DNA of 64,000 bases from Idiomarina rhizosphaerae (GTDB lineage Bacteria; Pseudomonadota; Gammaproteobacteria; Enterobacterales; Alteromonadaceae). Under the pieces are notes generated by a model. That model did not search any database and had not been told where the DNA came from. It saw nothing but the letters and a program-made list of their open reading frames with translations. How positions within the stretch are numbered: position 1 is the stretch's first letter; every line of letters begins with the position of its first letter. Position numbers and translations under genes: made by a program. The stretch is taken from contig NZ_JAMZDE010000003.1 in assembly GCF_024159085.1 (NCBI RefSeq), positions 281,098-345,097 on the forward strand, read 5' to 3'. Of the stretch, positions 40,058 through 49,358 are shown piece by piece.

Positions 40058-40663
40058 TTACTGGTTGTTGCTGTGAATACTCACGCCGCCGTTGCGTGGA
40101 TTATAAACGAAAGCATTACCCACTGTCAGATAATCATCACCCGACGGAGCTTCTGTTTCATTTTTTATGGTGTTCGCTAAATAGTAAACACACATATCGT
40201 TACCTGCAGCGCTATCTTGTGTCACGTAAGTAAAATAGCGTGTTTCGTTCAGGTTATTAAAATTGGTTGTGACCGTTGGTGCGCCCTGCAAAATAGACTG
40301 CATAACACTGACGCAGTCTGTTGCCGCTAAATTTTCGTCGTGCGCCTGATTGTTATCACCGCTTACCGGATAACCCGTGCTGCCGTCTACGTAAAGCTGA
40401 ATTTGATCCATAGACACTTCAGCACCTGCACCGGTGTCACTGGCGCCTTTCGGACGACCACTCAGTTCCCATTCGCCGCGAACAATACCAACCGCACTGG
40501 CAAAGCCACCGGCAACACCTTCTAGGGCGGCGTCTTCAGCATCCGATGACACATCGGTGAAGCGCGGAATGGCGGCGGCTGCCAACAAGCCGAGAATGAC
40601 TACGACAATAATCAGCTCGATGATGGTAAAACCCTGCTGTTTTTTACTCATTTTAGCTCTCAT
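40058..40663 (-). CDS. mshB: MSHA pilin-like protein MshB
   Basis: Prepilin with KKQQG|FTIIELIIVVVILGLLAAAAIPRF, 201 aa, very like MshA in its first 40 residues (both end the helix with a proline/Phe turn and SSDA). Two cysteines (TDCVSV and DMCVYY) may form a disulfide. ATG at 40663 has GGAG at good spacing; a second ATG at 40651 gives a more usual 7-residue leader. It lies between mshF and mshA, the position of MshB. Confidence 0.88.
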   Translation of the reverse strand: MRAKMSKKQQGFTIIELIIVVVILGLLAAAAIPRFTDVSSDAEDAALEGVAGGFASAVGIVRGEWELSGRPKGASDTGAGAEVSMDQIQLYVDGSTGYPVSGDNNQAHDENLAATDCVSVMQSILQGAPTVTTNFNNLNETRYFTYVTQDSAAGNDMCVYYLANTIKNETEAPSGDDYLTVGNAFVYNPRNGGVSIHSNNQ

Positions 40664-40684
40664 ACTAAAACTCCAATAGAATCC

Positions 40685-40713
40685 ATTTTATTACATTTCC
40701 TTAACACTTAACA
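40685..40713 (-). promoter_or_regulatory. Possible internal promoter upstream of mshB
   Basis: On the minus strand a good -10 (TAAAAT, 40685-40690) is 17 nt from a poor -35 (TGTTAA). The direct repeat GTGTTAA-GTGTTAA spans 40701-40714. In V. cholerae the pilin genes have their own promoter; a similar arrangement here is inference. Confidence 0.35.
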
Positions 40714-40726
40714 CCGAGTTCCCGGG

Positions 40727-41176
40727 TTATTTCCGAACAACCTGACCCCGGTCACTTTTATAGGTAAACCAAGGGCTTTGGTTAATTCTGTAATGGCAAT
40801 TCCCGTTCTCTAATTCCGTATCTAAAGCACTGCCCGGCACGTTACTGCCCAGCTGCTGCCACAACTGCAAACACCCCGCCTTAACCGACGGCCACCCTTG
40901 CTCATTCATTACTACAGTGGTTTGCTGCGCTTTATTTTCATAAAGCAAAGCAACTTCTTTTGGCTTACCGCGGCGCATCCACTCAGTTCTGGCCAGCCAA
41001 AGCGAGTCAATAAAACGCGAAACCGCAATATCCAACTCGGTCTGACGCCATTTTTGCGGCTCTTCCACCAAAACCATTCTGGCCGCCACGGCAGCCAAGA
41101 CCAACAACAGCAATACCACCAGAATATTCTGCAGCCGCTGAATACCCTTGCGCTCATCCGTTTCGGCTCTGGTCAT
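40727..41176 (-). CDS. mshF: MSHA biogenesis protein MshF
   Basis: Small bitopic membrane protein (149 aa) with a single N-terminal helix (about 18-37, ILVVLLLLVLAAVAARMVLV) and a periplasmic domain. Sequence is weakly conserved; the name rests on position between mshG and mshB and on the overall form. ATG at 41176 shares one base with the mshG stop (TAATG). Confidence 0.75.
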   Translation of the reverse strand: MTRAETDERKGIQRLQNILVVLLLLVLAAVAARMVLVEEPQKWRQTELDIAVSRFIDSLWLARTEWMRRGKPKEVALLYENKAQQTTVVMNEQGWPSVKAGCLQLWQQLGSNVPGSALDTELENGNCHYRINQSPWFTYKSDRGQVVRK

Positions 41177-42414
41177 TACCGTCCCTGATACGCGCTCATC
41201 ATGTCCCACATTGGGGTGAATATGCCCAGCGCGAGAATCAATACCATAACGGCAACAACAGCTATCATTAATGGCTCAATACGAGCGGTTAAAGTTTTGA
41301 GATCGTAGTCGGTTTCACGTTCGTAATATTCAGCGACCTCTAACAGCAAAACATCAACCCGGCCGGTTTCTTCACCAACGGATATCATTTGCAAAATTAA
41401 TGGCGTAAACAGGCCTGACTGACGGGCAACTCGCGACAAGTTCTCACCTCGTTCAATGCCGCGCCGCATTTCAATAATACGTTTTTCCATCCAGGCGTTA
41501 TCAACCGCTTCAGCAACCAAAGATAAAGCCTGTGTCAGCGGAACCCCGGCTCCTATCATGACCGAGAAACTGCGGGCAAAACGACCTAACATGGAACGCA
41601 TTAAAATGGAGCCAATAATAGGTGTTTTTAACTTCAGACTGTCCCAGTTCAGTCTTCCGCTGTCGGTCGCTATGTAATACCTGAGGCCGAAAAAAGTACC
41701 GACCATTGCAATCAACAACACATGCCAATAGGCAACGAAAAACTCAGACGAGCCCAACAAGGCGCGGGTTGCCCATGGCAGTTCAACATTAAACCGGCTG
41801 AACATTGACGCGAAAGTTGGGATCACGAAAATATTCAGTACAAACATGGCTATTACAAGCGCAATAAGAACAAAGCTTGGGTAGCGGGTGGCGGCTTTTA
41901 TCCGCTTTCTGGTGTCTTGTTCTTTTTCTAAATAAACCGAAAGCTGTTGGAAGGACTCTTCCAGCTGACCGGTATTTTCACCCACATGCACAATAGCAAT
42001 AACCAGCCGCGGAAAAACGCCCCGGTGATTCGACATGGCTGACGACAAGTTTCGCCCCCGCTCCAGTTGCTCATGCACATCCTGTAAGGTTTTACGTAAG
42101 CGCTTGTTCTGGGTTGTATCTGCCAGCCCTTCAATAGCCCGCAGCATAGGGATACCGGCTTGCGTCAGCGAATACATTTGTCGACAAAATATAATCAACT
42201 CGTCCAGTGACACTTTTTGCTGAAACGCAGACTTTAAACTTTCCCCAAAGCCACTGTTTAAGAAGGAAAAGCTCTGACTTTTTACGGAATTAACCGACAA
42301 CGGAACCAGGCCGCGACGCATCAGCATATCGGCGGCATTGCGCTCATCACTGGCATCCAGCGAGCCCTGCTGTAACTGACCGGCTTTATCCCGTGCGCGA
42401 TACCGAAACTGCAT
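41176..42414 (-). CDS. mshG: MSHA pilus inner-membrane platform protein MshG
   Basis: PilC/GspF-family platform protein. It has two GspF domains (about 70-195 and 275-397) with the repeated motifs FCRQMYSLTQAGIPMLRAIEGL and FARSFSVMIGAGVPLTQALSL, and three membrane helices. At 412 aa it is normal. It should bind the ATPase MshE and the pilin base. It couples to mshE through TGATG. Confidence 0.94.
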   Translation of the reverse strand: MQFRYRARDKAGQLQQGSLDASDERNAADMLMRRGLVPLSVNSVKSQSFSFLNSGFGESLKSAFQQKVSLDELIIFCRQMYSLTQAGIPMLRAIEGLADTTQNKRLRKTLQDVHEQLERGRNLSSAMSNHRGVFPRLVIAIVHVGENTGQLEESFQQLSVYLEKEQDTRKRIKAATRYPSFVLIALVIAMFVLNIFVIPTFASMFSRFNVELPWATRALLGSSEFFVAYWHVLLIAMVGTFFGLRYYIATDSGRLNWDSLKLKTPIIGSILMRSMLGRFARSFSVMIGAGVPLTQALSLVAEAVDNAWMEKRIIEMRRGIERGENLSRVARQSGLFTPLILQMISVGEETGRVDVLLLEVAEYYERETDYDLKTLTARIEPLMIAVVAVMVLILALGIFTPMWDMMSAYQGR

Positions 42415-44129
42415 CAGATACTGTCCTCAACACTTTCAGCCAGAAATAAGACTTCATCGACGCTGGTAATACCTTCACGGGCATAGTCCAGTGCAACCGT
42501 GGCCATAGACTGATAACCCGGGTGCGCTTTCGCTGCTATTGCAAACTCTCGTGTATTACCATCACGCAGGGCGTCCATCATTGGCGTATTCATTTCCAGC
42601 AGTTCAAACACACCAATACGCCCACGGTAGCCGGTATGGTTGCATGTCTGGCAGCCCACACCCCGTTTAAACGAATAGTCAGAGCTGCCCTCACGTAAGT
42701 GCTCCAGCCACTGGCTTTCGGCTTCATCCGGCTGATAACTCTCGGCACATTTATCGCAAACCCGGCGTACCAAACGTTGTGCCAAAATGCCTCGTAGCGC
42801 AGCAGCGACCAAATAGGACGGCGCGCCCATATCAATTAAACGCATAGCACTGGTAATGGCGTCATTGGTATGCAGAGTAGATAAAACCAGGTGACCGGTA
42901 ATAGAGCCGCGCAAACCAATTTCAACGGTTTCATGGTCGCGCATCTCACCAACCATAATAATGTCGGGATCCTGACGTAAGGTGGTGCGCAGAACCCGTG
43001 AGAAATCCAGCCCAATTTTACTGTTCACCTGCACTTGCGAAATACGCGGCAAACGGTACTCAACCGGGTCTTCAACCGTAATCACCTTTTTGCCTTCGGT
43101 ATTCAGCTCGCTAAGTGCACCATAAAGCGTCGTGGTTTTACCCGAGCCGGTAGGCCCGGTTACCAGCAACATGCCATGCGGACGTTTAATTAACGCCCGT
43201 ATACGCTTAACAATAGAAGCAGGCATACCGGTTTGCTCCAGCGACAATAGTCCGGCAGACTGGTCCAACAGACGCAATACACAGGACTCGCCATATTGCA
43301 CCGGCATGGTTGATACCCGCACATCGATACTGTGTTTGCGAATTTTAATATTAAACCGGCCGTCCTGCGGCAGGCGTCGTTCAGAAATATCCAGCCCGGC
43401 CATAAGCTTCAAACGCAGAACCAGTGCGTTGGCGATGTTGGTTTCTTCCAGCACATTTTCCTGCAGGACGCCGTCAACACGTTGGCGAATCCGTAGTTTA
43501 CGATCGTCCGGCTCTATGTGAATGTCCGAAGCTCGGACTTGCACCGCATCCTCAAAAATGGACTGCAGTAACTTAGCCACCGTGGCTTCATCGGTATCTT
43601 CGTCGAGGCTTAACTGCCCCAGTTCAAACTCACTGGTATCTTCGTATTCGTCCTGCAGCTGGCTGGCAAAGGTTTCAATTTCTTTGGTGCGTCGATAAAG
43701 GTTATCAAACGCCTGCATCAACTCGCCTTCAGGAACCACTGCCAACTCTACCTGACGCGGAGCAAGCAACTGGTTTATCGCATCAATTGAGGACAAGTCG
43801 GCCGGGTCACTCATGCCAACTAAGGCCTGCTCCTCGCTGGCTTCTATAACCAATGCCCGATGCCGACGCGCCTGAACTTCGGGCAGCAATTTAAAGGCTT
43901 CAGCCGGAATTTTACGTTCAGAAATACTGATAAGCGGCAGTTTAAGTTGCTGCGCCAGGAATTCGAGTAACTGTTGTTCGGAAATATAACCGAGATCGGT
44001 TAAGGTCGCGCCCAGCTTACGCCCGCTAATGCGCTGTTGCTCTAGCGCTTTTTGCAGCTGCTCTTCACTGATGATTTGCTCGTGAACAAGCAAATCGCCT
44101 AATCGCATTTTAAGACGAGGACGCTTCAT
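42414..44129 (-). CDS. mshE: MSHA pilus assembly ATPase MshE with c-di-GMP domain
   Basis: GspE/PilB-type hexameric ATPase that drives pilus extension. The N-terminal MshEN domain has the tandem c-di-GMP motif: Arg9-Leu-Gly with following Leu/Ile/Gln positions to Gln32, five residues, then Lys38-Leu-Gly to Gln61. The catalytic domain shows Walker A GPTGSGKT at 325-332, an Asp box, Walker B VGEMRDHETVEIG, and a zinc tetracysteine (CDKC ... CQTC). At 571 aa it is full length. c-di-GMP control is established for V. cholerae MshE and predicted here. Confidence 0.95.
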   Translation of the reverse strand: MKRPRLKMRLGDLLVHEQIISEEQLQKALEQQRISGRKLGATLTDLGYISEQQLLEFLAQQLKLPLISISERKIPAEAFKLLPEVQARRHRALVIEASEEQALVGMSDPADLSSIDAINQLLAPRQVELAVVPEGELMQAFDNLYRRTKEIETFASQLQDEYEDTSEFELGQLSLDEDTDEATVAKLLQSIFEDAVQVRASDIHIEPDDRKLRIRQRVDGVLQENVLEETNIANALVLRLKLMAGLDISERRLPQDGRFNIKIRKHSIDVRVSTMPVQYGESCVLRLLDQSAGLLSLEQTGMPASIVKRIRALIKRPHGMLLVTGPTGSGKTTTLYGALSELNTEGKKVITVEDPVEYRLPRISQVQVNSKIGLDFSRVLRTTLRQDPDIIMVGEMRDHETVEIGLRGSITGHLVLSTLHTNDAITSAMRLIDMGAPSYLVAAALRGILAQRLVRRVCDKCAESYQPDEAESQWLEHLREGSSDYSFKRGVGCQTCNHTGYRGRIGVFELLEMNTPMMDALRDGNTREFAIAAKAHPGYQSMATVALDYAREGITSVDEVLFLAESVEDSI

Positions 44130-45199
44130 TGCTCACCTGCTTCAGTTACCTGTAAAGACGTAATTTGCTGCTCAATAAAGTCCAGAGTCGGCTGATGCTT
44201 TATCCGTTTAAACGCTTTCTGGTAAGAGGCAACAGCGGCTTCCGGCGCGAACTCCTGTTGCGCAACGGCTTTACCTAAATACCAGCGGCCTTGTGCAGGT
44301 TCGGACTCAATAAGGCGCTGATACGCGTCAGCCGCTGCCTGGTAGTCACCCTGAGCCTGAGCTAACAGCGCCTGCTTCTGCACATACTCTGGATAGAGGC
44401 CGGCATCCGGCGTCGCTTGCTTCAACAAACTTAGTGCCGCGGCAGGTCGCGCTTCTTTCTCCAGGATTCGGGCACTTAGCAGGCGAAACTCAAAGTCATC
44501 TGGGTTCAGTTTAAAACCGGCCTCCAGCGTTGTTAATGCCTGCGAAACCTTATTCCGGCCAAACTGCAAAGCCGCCAGTTTTTTTCTCACTTCTTTGTTT
44601 TCCGGTGTAACAGCCAGCGCCTTACGCCAGTGATCTTCTGCCGAAGTTAAACGCCCCTGTTGCTGAGCTTTTTGTGCTTTCTCAATATGTTGCGCGGAAA
44701 TTTCTGCTGGCGAGAGCTGCACGGGCTGCTTGCTAAATTCACCACCTTTTTCCGCTTCACTTTCGGTCTCTTTAGCAGCCAGCGCTGGCTCTTCTGGTTC
44801 AGATTCTGCTTTTTCGGGGAAGTCCTGCTCCACTTCCGGAACCGTAATCGAAGCTAAATCTTTTGTTACTATTTCACTAGATTGTTGCAAAGCTCTTTCT
44901 GAAATAGGGGTTCGCTCGGCTGGTACTTTTATTACCGCAGCATCAATTAAGGGTTCAACCCGCTCTTGCAGTTTTGGCATTTCAGCCGGCCCGCTTTCCG
45001 TTACCGTCATCGTATTTTCTGAACGCGACTGCCACCAGAAAACCACTAAAGCCAGAACAATCACCAGCATCAGCGCCAGCAACCATAACCCTAAACGATG
45101 ACTACTGCGGCGCTCTACGGCGCTACTCGCAGCTCTTTTTGAAAAAGGCTGTTGCCCCCGACGGTCTAAATCTTTTAAAACTTTATTAATAACGCTCAT
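44126..45199 (-). CDS. mshN: MSHA biogenesis protein MshN (TPR)
   Basis: Bitopic inner-membrane protein with a cytoplasmic start MSVINKVLKDLDRRG, one membrane helix (about 37-57), a charged Glu-rich linker (about 60-180) and TPR repeats (about 185-350). It probably scaffolds the secretin or ATPase complex. ATG at 45199 overlaps the mshM stop by four bases; an upstream in-frame extension lies within mshM and is not conserved. Confidence 0.88.
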   Translation of the reverse strand: MSVINKVLKDLDRRGQQPFSKRAASSAVERRSSHRLGLWLLALMLVIVLALVVFWWQSRSENTMTVTESGPAEMPKLQERVEPLIDAAVIKVPAERTPISERALQQSSEIVTKDLASITVPEVEQDFPEKAESEPEEPALAAKETESEAEKGGEFSKQPVQLSPAEISAQHIEKAQKAQQQGRLTSAEDHWRKALAVTPENKEVRKKLAALQFGRNKVSQALTTLEAGFKLNPDDFEFRLLSARILEKEARPAAALSLLKQATPDAGLYPEYVQKQALLAQAQGDYQAAADAYQRLIESEPAQGRWYLGKAVAQQEFAPEAAVASYQKAFKRIKHQPTLDFIEQQITSLQVTEAGEQ

Positions 45200-46104
45200 A
45201 GCGAACCACCCATTTGCCAATAACTGAGCGCGGCTGCCGCCAGAAAAAATACACACACAGACACAGTTACGGGAAGCCATACGGAACGAGTCAATTCCGC
45301 GTCTTCGGTGTCATTAACCGCTAACCTTAAGTCATGTGTCGACAGCTGATGACGCCCCTCTCCGTATGCCAGCAGCAGCATTTTATGACACAGCATGTTA
45401 ATTAAACGGGGCACGCCACGGCTGCAACGGTGTAATCGCCGAACTAACTTCCAGTCAAATATCGGAGTGCCTTGGTAACCGGCAACATCCATACGGTGCG
45501 CTATATACTCCGCCGTCTCATCCGCATTCATGGCGGTTAATTTATGTGAAAAACTGATTCGCTGACGAAGTTGCCTAAAGGCTTTTTGTGACAAACGCTC
45601 ATCCAGTTCCGGCTGACCCAGTAAAACAATATGCACCAATTTACGCCGCTCAGTTTCTAAGTTGGACAACAAACGCAAAGCTTCGAGACTTTCTTCCGGA
45701 AGCGCCTGTGCCTCATCAATGAGTATCACCACGGCCTGCCCATTTTTATTTATGTCCAGCAAGCGTTGTTGCAATGCGCGCGCTAACTGTTGCTGATTGG
45801 TTATTTCCTCAGTTTCCAAACCCAGTTCCTGAGCAATAGCCAGCCTTAGCTCAGCCGGATCAAGATATGAATCCGGAATGTAAGCGGTTTTAAAAAAATC
45901 AGGAATATCGTTTAACAAACGTCGGCACAGCAAGGTCTTACCGGTTCCGACTTCTCCGGTAATTTTAATAAAGCCTTCACCGGTTTTCAGCGCAGTCAAA
46001 ACCACCTCGAAAGCCTCGTGGTGGCTTTTCAAGTCATAGTAGAACTGCGTGTTCGGCGTTATGGTAAAAGGCAGTTCGCGTAAGCCGTAATGGTATAAAT
46101 ACAT
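45196..46104 (-). CDS. mshM: MSHA biogenesis ATPase MshM (ExeA-like)
   Basis: AAA ATPase of the ExeA/GspA family. Walker A GEVGTGKT at 50-57, Walker B VVILIDEAQ near 125-132, and a C-terminal membrane helix (about 276-296). Related ExeA proteins help insert the secretin through peptidoglycan. It starts MYLYHYGLRELPF, typical of the family, and sits 10 nt after mshL. Confidence 0.92.
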   Translation of the reverse strand: MYLYHYGLRELPFTITPNTQFYYDLKSHHEAFEVVLTALKTGEGFIKITGEVGTGKTLLCRRLLNDIPDFFKTAYIPDSYLDPAELRLAIAQELGLETEEITNQQQLARALQQRLLDINKNGQAVVILIDEAQALPEESLEALRLLSNLETERRKLVHIVLLGQPELDERLSQKAFRQLRQRISFSHKLTAMNADETAEYIAHRMDVAGYQGTPIFDWKLVRRLHRCSRGVPRLINMLCHKMLLLAYGEGRHQLSTHDLRLAVNDTEDAELTRSVWLPVTVSVCVFFLAAAALSYWQMGGSL

Positions 46105-46114
46105 ACTAGCTTAA

Positions 46115-47791
46115 CTATTTCTCAATATCCGGGAACCATTCTTGCAACAGCTCGCGTGATCGTTTCAATTCATCGCGCCAGGTATCAACACCCACCACAG
46201 TCGGTTTCAGTAATATGACCAGTTCTTTCTTTTCCTTACGGTTGCGGCGGTTAGTAAATAACTCGCCCAACAAAGGAATGTCACCTAATAGCGGCACTTT
46301 ACTGACTTCTTCCGAGTTAGTCGTTTGCATTAAACCACCGAGAACCACTATTTCTCCGTTGCGAGCTTTAACTATAGTGTCTGACTCACGGATATTACTT
46401 CGCGCCAGCGGCAACACCAGTTCACCTTCTGTTAAGGTAATGACTTTTTGTTGCTCTTCGGTTTCTACTACCGATGGATGTACATGCAAGATGACTTCGC
46501 CATCATCACTAATCTGTGGCGTTACATCTAATGAAATACCCGAGAAGAATGGCGTTAAATCTATGTCTGAATTCGAAACAGCCGAGCTGCCATTGGTACC
46601 TAAGTTAGTCGTTGAGTTAACGTCAGTAACATAGTACTCATCTTCGCCAATTTTTATCACGGCTTTTTGATTATTCGAGGCGCTGACACGAGGGTTCGAA
46701 AGAACCTGAACAGTACCTTGTGTCTGCAACATTTTTATTGCGCTTTCAAAGCCATTATTCGAATCACGATAAGTTAGCCCAAACAAGCCTCCAATAGTGG
46801 CTGACGTCGAGTTACTGGGTGTAACAGAGCTAAAGTCGACATCAAAACCTACATTTCCAGATGCCAGACTCTCCCACTCGATGCCTTGCTGGTAACCATC
46901 ATTCAAGGTTACTTCTATGATACGCGCTTCCAAAATGACTTGTCTTTGCAGGCGTGTTTCCAGAGTATTAATAAAGTCGTCCACAGCCCGCAATTTTCCC
47001 GGGGACGCTGTTACACTAACAATGCCAGCCTGCGGCGATAGCACCACATTTCCTTCACCAATAATGCCCTCAATCACTTCTTTCAGGCTACCCCATAAAT
47101 CGGTTTCTGACTGGGTGTTAATGCTGGAGCCGTTGCCCTGCAATTGGCTTTGCTGGTTGTTTCCGCTGTACTCACCACTATTATTACCCAGCAGGGAGCT
47201 CCCTTCGGAACGAGTATTACTATTTCTGCTTCCGAAGTTATTCCGTGAGCCTTGATTGCGCTCCTCGCTCACCCCACCACCTGAAATTTCAGTCTGGGAC
47301 ATGCCAAAACGGCGGAGTGACAGGTAATCCAGCGAGAAAGTCTGAGTTCTTACCCCGGCTGGGTATATTTGAATAGTACGCCCGGAACGGCGAACTTCAA
47401 AACCGTACATATCCTGCACCGCATCCAGCGTTTCATCTAAGGTCACGTCTTTCAGGCTTAACGAAATTTCACCACTGACATTGGGGTGTACCAGAATATT
47501 ATAAGGAGAATCTGCCGCTAACCCATAAAAAAAGGCTTGCGCGTCGACATCATCGGCCTGCAGCACAAAACGAGGTTCCTCGAGTAAGGCGAGTCCATCT
47601 TCTTGTTCTTTATTTGCCGTCTGATTTAAGAAGTTACTGACTTCTGCTGGCAGCTCTTTCTTTGCCTCTGTTTCTTTCTTCTCAGAAGCTTCCGGTTTCA
47701 TCGCTTTATTGGCTTCATCTGGAGAGTAGCTCGGTTGATAGGCACAGCCGCTCAGTGCCAACAATAACGCTCCTGCTGCAACTCTTTTCAT
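46115..47791 (-). CDS. mshL: MSHA outer-membrane secretin MshL
   Basis: Secretin channel for the pilus. A lipobox LSGC (Cys16) indicates a lipoprotein. N-terminal STN/N0 domain (about 85-150), a low-complexity Ser/Asn/Gln segment (about 175-225), N1 domain and the C-terminal secretin domain (about 350-545) with VPLLGDIPLLGELFTNR. At 558 aa it is normal. The linker has many Asn and Ser and is probably disordered. Confidence 0.94.
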   Translation of the reverse strand: MKRVAAGALLLALSGCAYQPSYSPDEANKAMKPEASEKKETEAKKELPAEVSNFLNQTANKEQEDGLALLEEPRFVLQADDVDAQAFFYGLAADSPYNILVHPNVSGEISLSLKDVTLDETLDAVQDMYGFEVRRSGRTIQIYPAGVRTQTFSLDYLSLRRFGMSQTEISGGGVSEERNQGSRNNFGSRNSNTRSEGSSLLGNNSGEYSGNNQQSQLQGNGSSINTQSETDLWGSLKEVIEGIIGEGNVVLSPQAGIVSVTASPGKLRAVDDFINTLETRLQRQVILEARIIEVTLNDGYQQGIEWESLASGNVGFDVDFSSVTPSNSTSATIGGLFGLTYRDSNNGFESAIKMLQTQGTVQVLSNPRVSASNNQKAVIKIGEDEYYVTDVNSTTNLGTNGSSAVSNSDIDLTPFFSGISLDVTPQISDDGEVILHVHPSVVETEEQQKVITLTEGELVLPLARSNIRESDTIVKARNGEIVVLGGLMQTTNSEEVSKVPLLGDIPLLGELFTNRRNRKEKKELVILLKPTVVGVDTWRDELKRSRELLQEWFPDIEK

Positions 47792-48129
47792 TGTACCGCC
47801 CCCGGATTGCCTTTCTCGTTCTGCTTTATCGGCTTAAACAAAGTAATCTCTACTCTTTCGTTGTTCTTCTCTAAAATAACGCTGTTTGGATTAACTGAGT
47901 TAACCCGAAACCCATCTATATTCTCGCCAGGCCTAACCCATTCACCGTTAATACGCGCTGACTGGCTCTGTTCTGAATAAAAAATTTGAGACAGTTTTAT
48001 ATTCTGCACCCAACTACCCATTTCCACTGCGGGCTGACTTACGGTGAACGGAGGTTGGGTCGGATCCCGCTCTTGCGCAAAAACCGAGACCGGAACCATG
48101 AGCAGTAAAAACACAATGCCTCTAAGCAC
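47788..48129 (-). CDS. mshK: MSHA biogenesis protein MshK
   Basis: Short periplasmic pilotin-like or PilP-like protein (113 aa) with a signal peptide (about 1-18, cleavage after VFA) and motifs RDPTQPP and ARINGEWVRPGENIDGFRV, a GspC/PilP-type fold. The start is GTG at 48129 with GGAG eight bases away. It overlaps mshJ by 8 nt and mshL by 4 nt. Confidence 0.85.
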   Translation of the reverse strand: MLRGIVFLLLMVPVSVFAQERDPTQPPFTVSQPAVEMGSWVQNIKLSQIFYSEQSQSARINGEWVRPGENIDGFRVNSVNPNSVILEKNNERVEITLFKPIKQNEKGNPGAVQ

Positions 48130-48757
48130 TGATAAACTCCTTATCTGTACTTAGCAGATACCAGACTATCGTTACCTTCGCTGTCGGATAGTCACCTACC
48201 TGATAATCAAAGCGAGCCCACTGGACATTTGGGTATTCGCTTTGCAGTGTATCGACAAAGTCGGATATAGCGAAAAAGTGCCCGGTAAACTCCGCCTGTA
48301 CGGCGTGCTGATAGAGTTTAATAGACCCAGTTTCAAATACGACGGCCGGCTCTTTAGCTTCCAGGCTAGTCATTGCCAGTTCTGAAGCATGACGCAAAAC
48401 GCCATTTAGAAACTGTTTTCGTTGTTGTGCGGGCAACAAAACCTGGCTTTCCGAAAAATCACCTTTTGCTTGAGCTAAGCGCTGCTTTAACTGCTTAATT
48501 TCAGCCCTGATCGGAGCATCAATATCCTTAGCTAGCTGCGCCTGCAAGTCCTGCTCTAATTGCTCAGATTGCTCTATTTGAGAGGCAATACGGTGGTTAT
48601 CCGCTGAAAGAGTTTTGTTCTGCTCCAGCGTTGGGAAAATAACGTAGCTCATAAGCGGCAGGGTAATAATTAAAAAACCGGCCAGCAACAACAGCGCTCG
48701 CTGTCGCCCGGGCATAGAGTTAAAGGTTTCTTGTGCGCGTAACCACCAGTTATTCAT
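48122..48757 (-). CDS. mshJ: MSHA biogenesis protein MshJ (PilO-like)
   Basis: Bitopic inner-membrane protein, 211 aa, with a membrane helix (about 21-42), a coiled coil (about 45-100) and a small ferredoxin-like domain, the layout of GspM/PilO. It should pair with the PilN-like product of the next gene upstream. Start 8 nt inside that gene. Confidence 0.87.
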   Translation of the reverse strand: MNNWWLRAQETFNSMPGRQRALLLLAGFLIITLPLMSYVIFPTLEQNKTLSADNHRIASQIEQSEQLEQDLQAQLAKDIDAPIRAEIKQLKQRLAQAKGDFSESQVLLPAQQRKQFLNGVLRHASELAMTSLEAKEPAVVFETGSIKLYQHAVQAEFTGHFFAISDFVDTLQSEYPNVQWARFDYQVGDYPTAKVTIVWYLLSTDKEFISA

Positions 48758-49358
48758 CGTTTAATTCGTCCTCGCTGCCTCTGACGCTTTGCAGCAAAAA
48801 CTGCTGATAGCCTTGCTCACTGCGCTTAAGCTCGACAACCGCAAAACGCTTATCTGACAGAACCCTCGATTGACCAAACTTATCCATCCATAACACTAAG
48901 GCTTCACTGTTTAGCGCCTGCCCGTGTAAACGGATATTTTCGCCAGACATTGAAAAATCGGTTAACCAGATGTCTTCCGGGGTTATCTCTGCAAGTTCAT
49001 GTAAAAATTCACTAACAGATGAAGACCGGCTTTGACGAAACTCTGCAATTTGCTGACTGAAGCTTCTGGCGTCCTGCAATTCTTGCTGTAATTGTTCTTT
49101 TTCTGCCTGAAGTTGCGGACTTGGCTGCCGCAAGGAAATTCTCTCGCGATTACTGGCCAAGTCATTATTGAGTTTTTCCAATGTAGCCGATAACTGCTCA
49201 TTCTTTTGAATAACCGTTGCCGTTTGCCACTGAGTAACAGCCACCACAACCAACAGCAGCGCCAGCCAAAGGCCCAAAACAGAACTGACCTTTGTCAGTG
49301 TGAGTCTCTGCTTTATAGGCTTCAGCTCGTTGCGGTACAGATTTACCCATTGCTTCAT
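48750..49358 (-). CDS. MSHA biogenesis PilN-like protein (MshI2)
   Basis: Bitopic protein, 202 aa, with a short cytoplasmic tail (NLYRNELKPIKQRLTL, the PilN-type anchor that binds the PilM-like partner), a helix (about 26-44) and a coiled coil (about 47-108). In Vibrio and Shewanella the mshI region is also split into a PilM-like and a PilN-like gene. Overlaps mshI by 4 nt. Confidence 0.85.
   Translation of the reverse strand: MKQWVNLYRNELKPIKQRLTLTKVSSVLGLWLALLLVVVAVTQWQTATVIQKNEQLSATLEKLNNDLASNRERISLRQPSPQLQAEKEQLQQELQDARSFSQQIAEFRQSRSSSVSEFLHELAEITPEDIWLTDFSMSGENIRLHGQALNSEALVLWMDKFGQSRVLSDKRFAVVELKRSEQGYQQFLLQSVRGSEDELNDE

Noticed and set aside
43132..43521. 129-codon plus-strand open frame inside mshE
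   Set aside because: Antisense to the conserved ATPase core; composition rich in Arg and Ser as typical of shadows.
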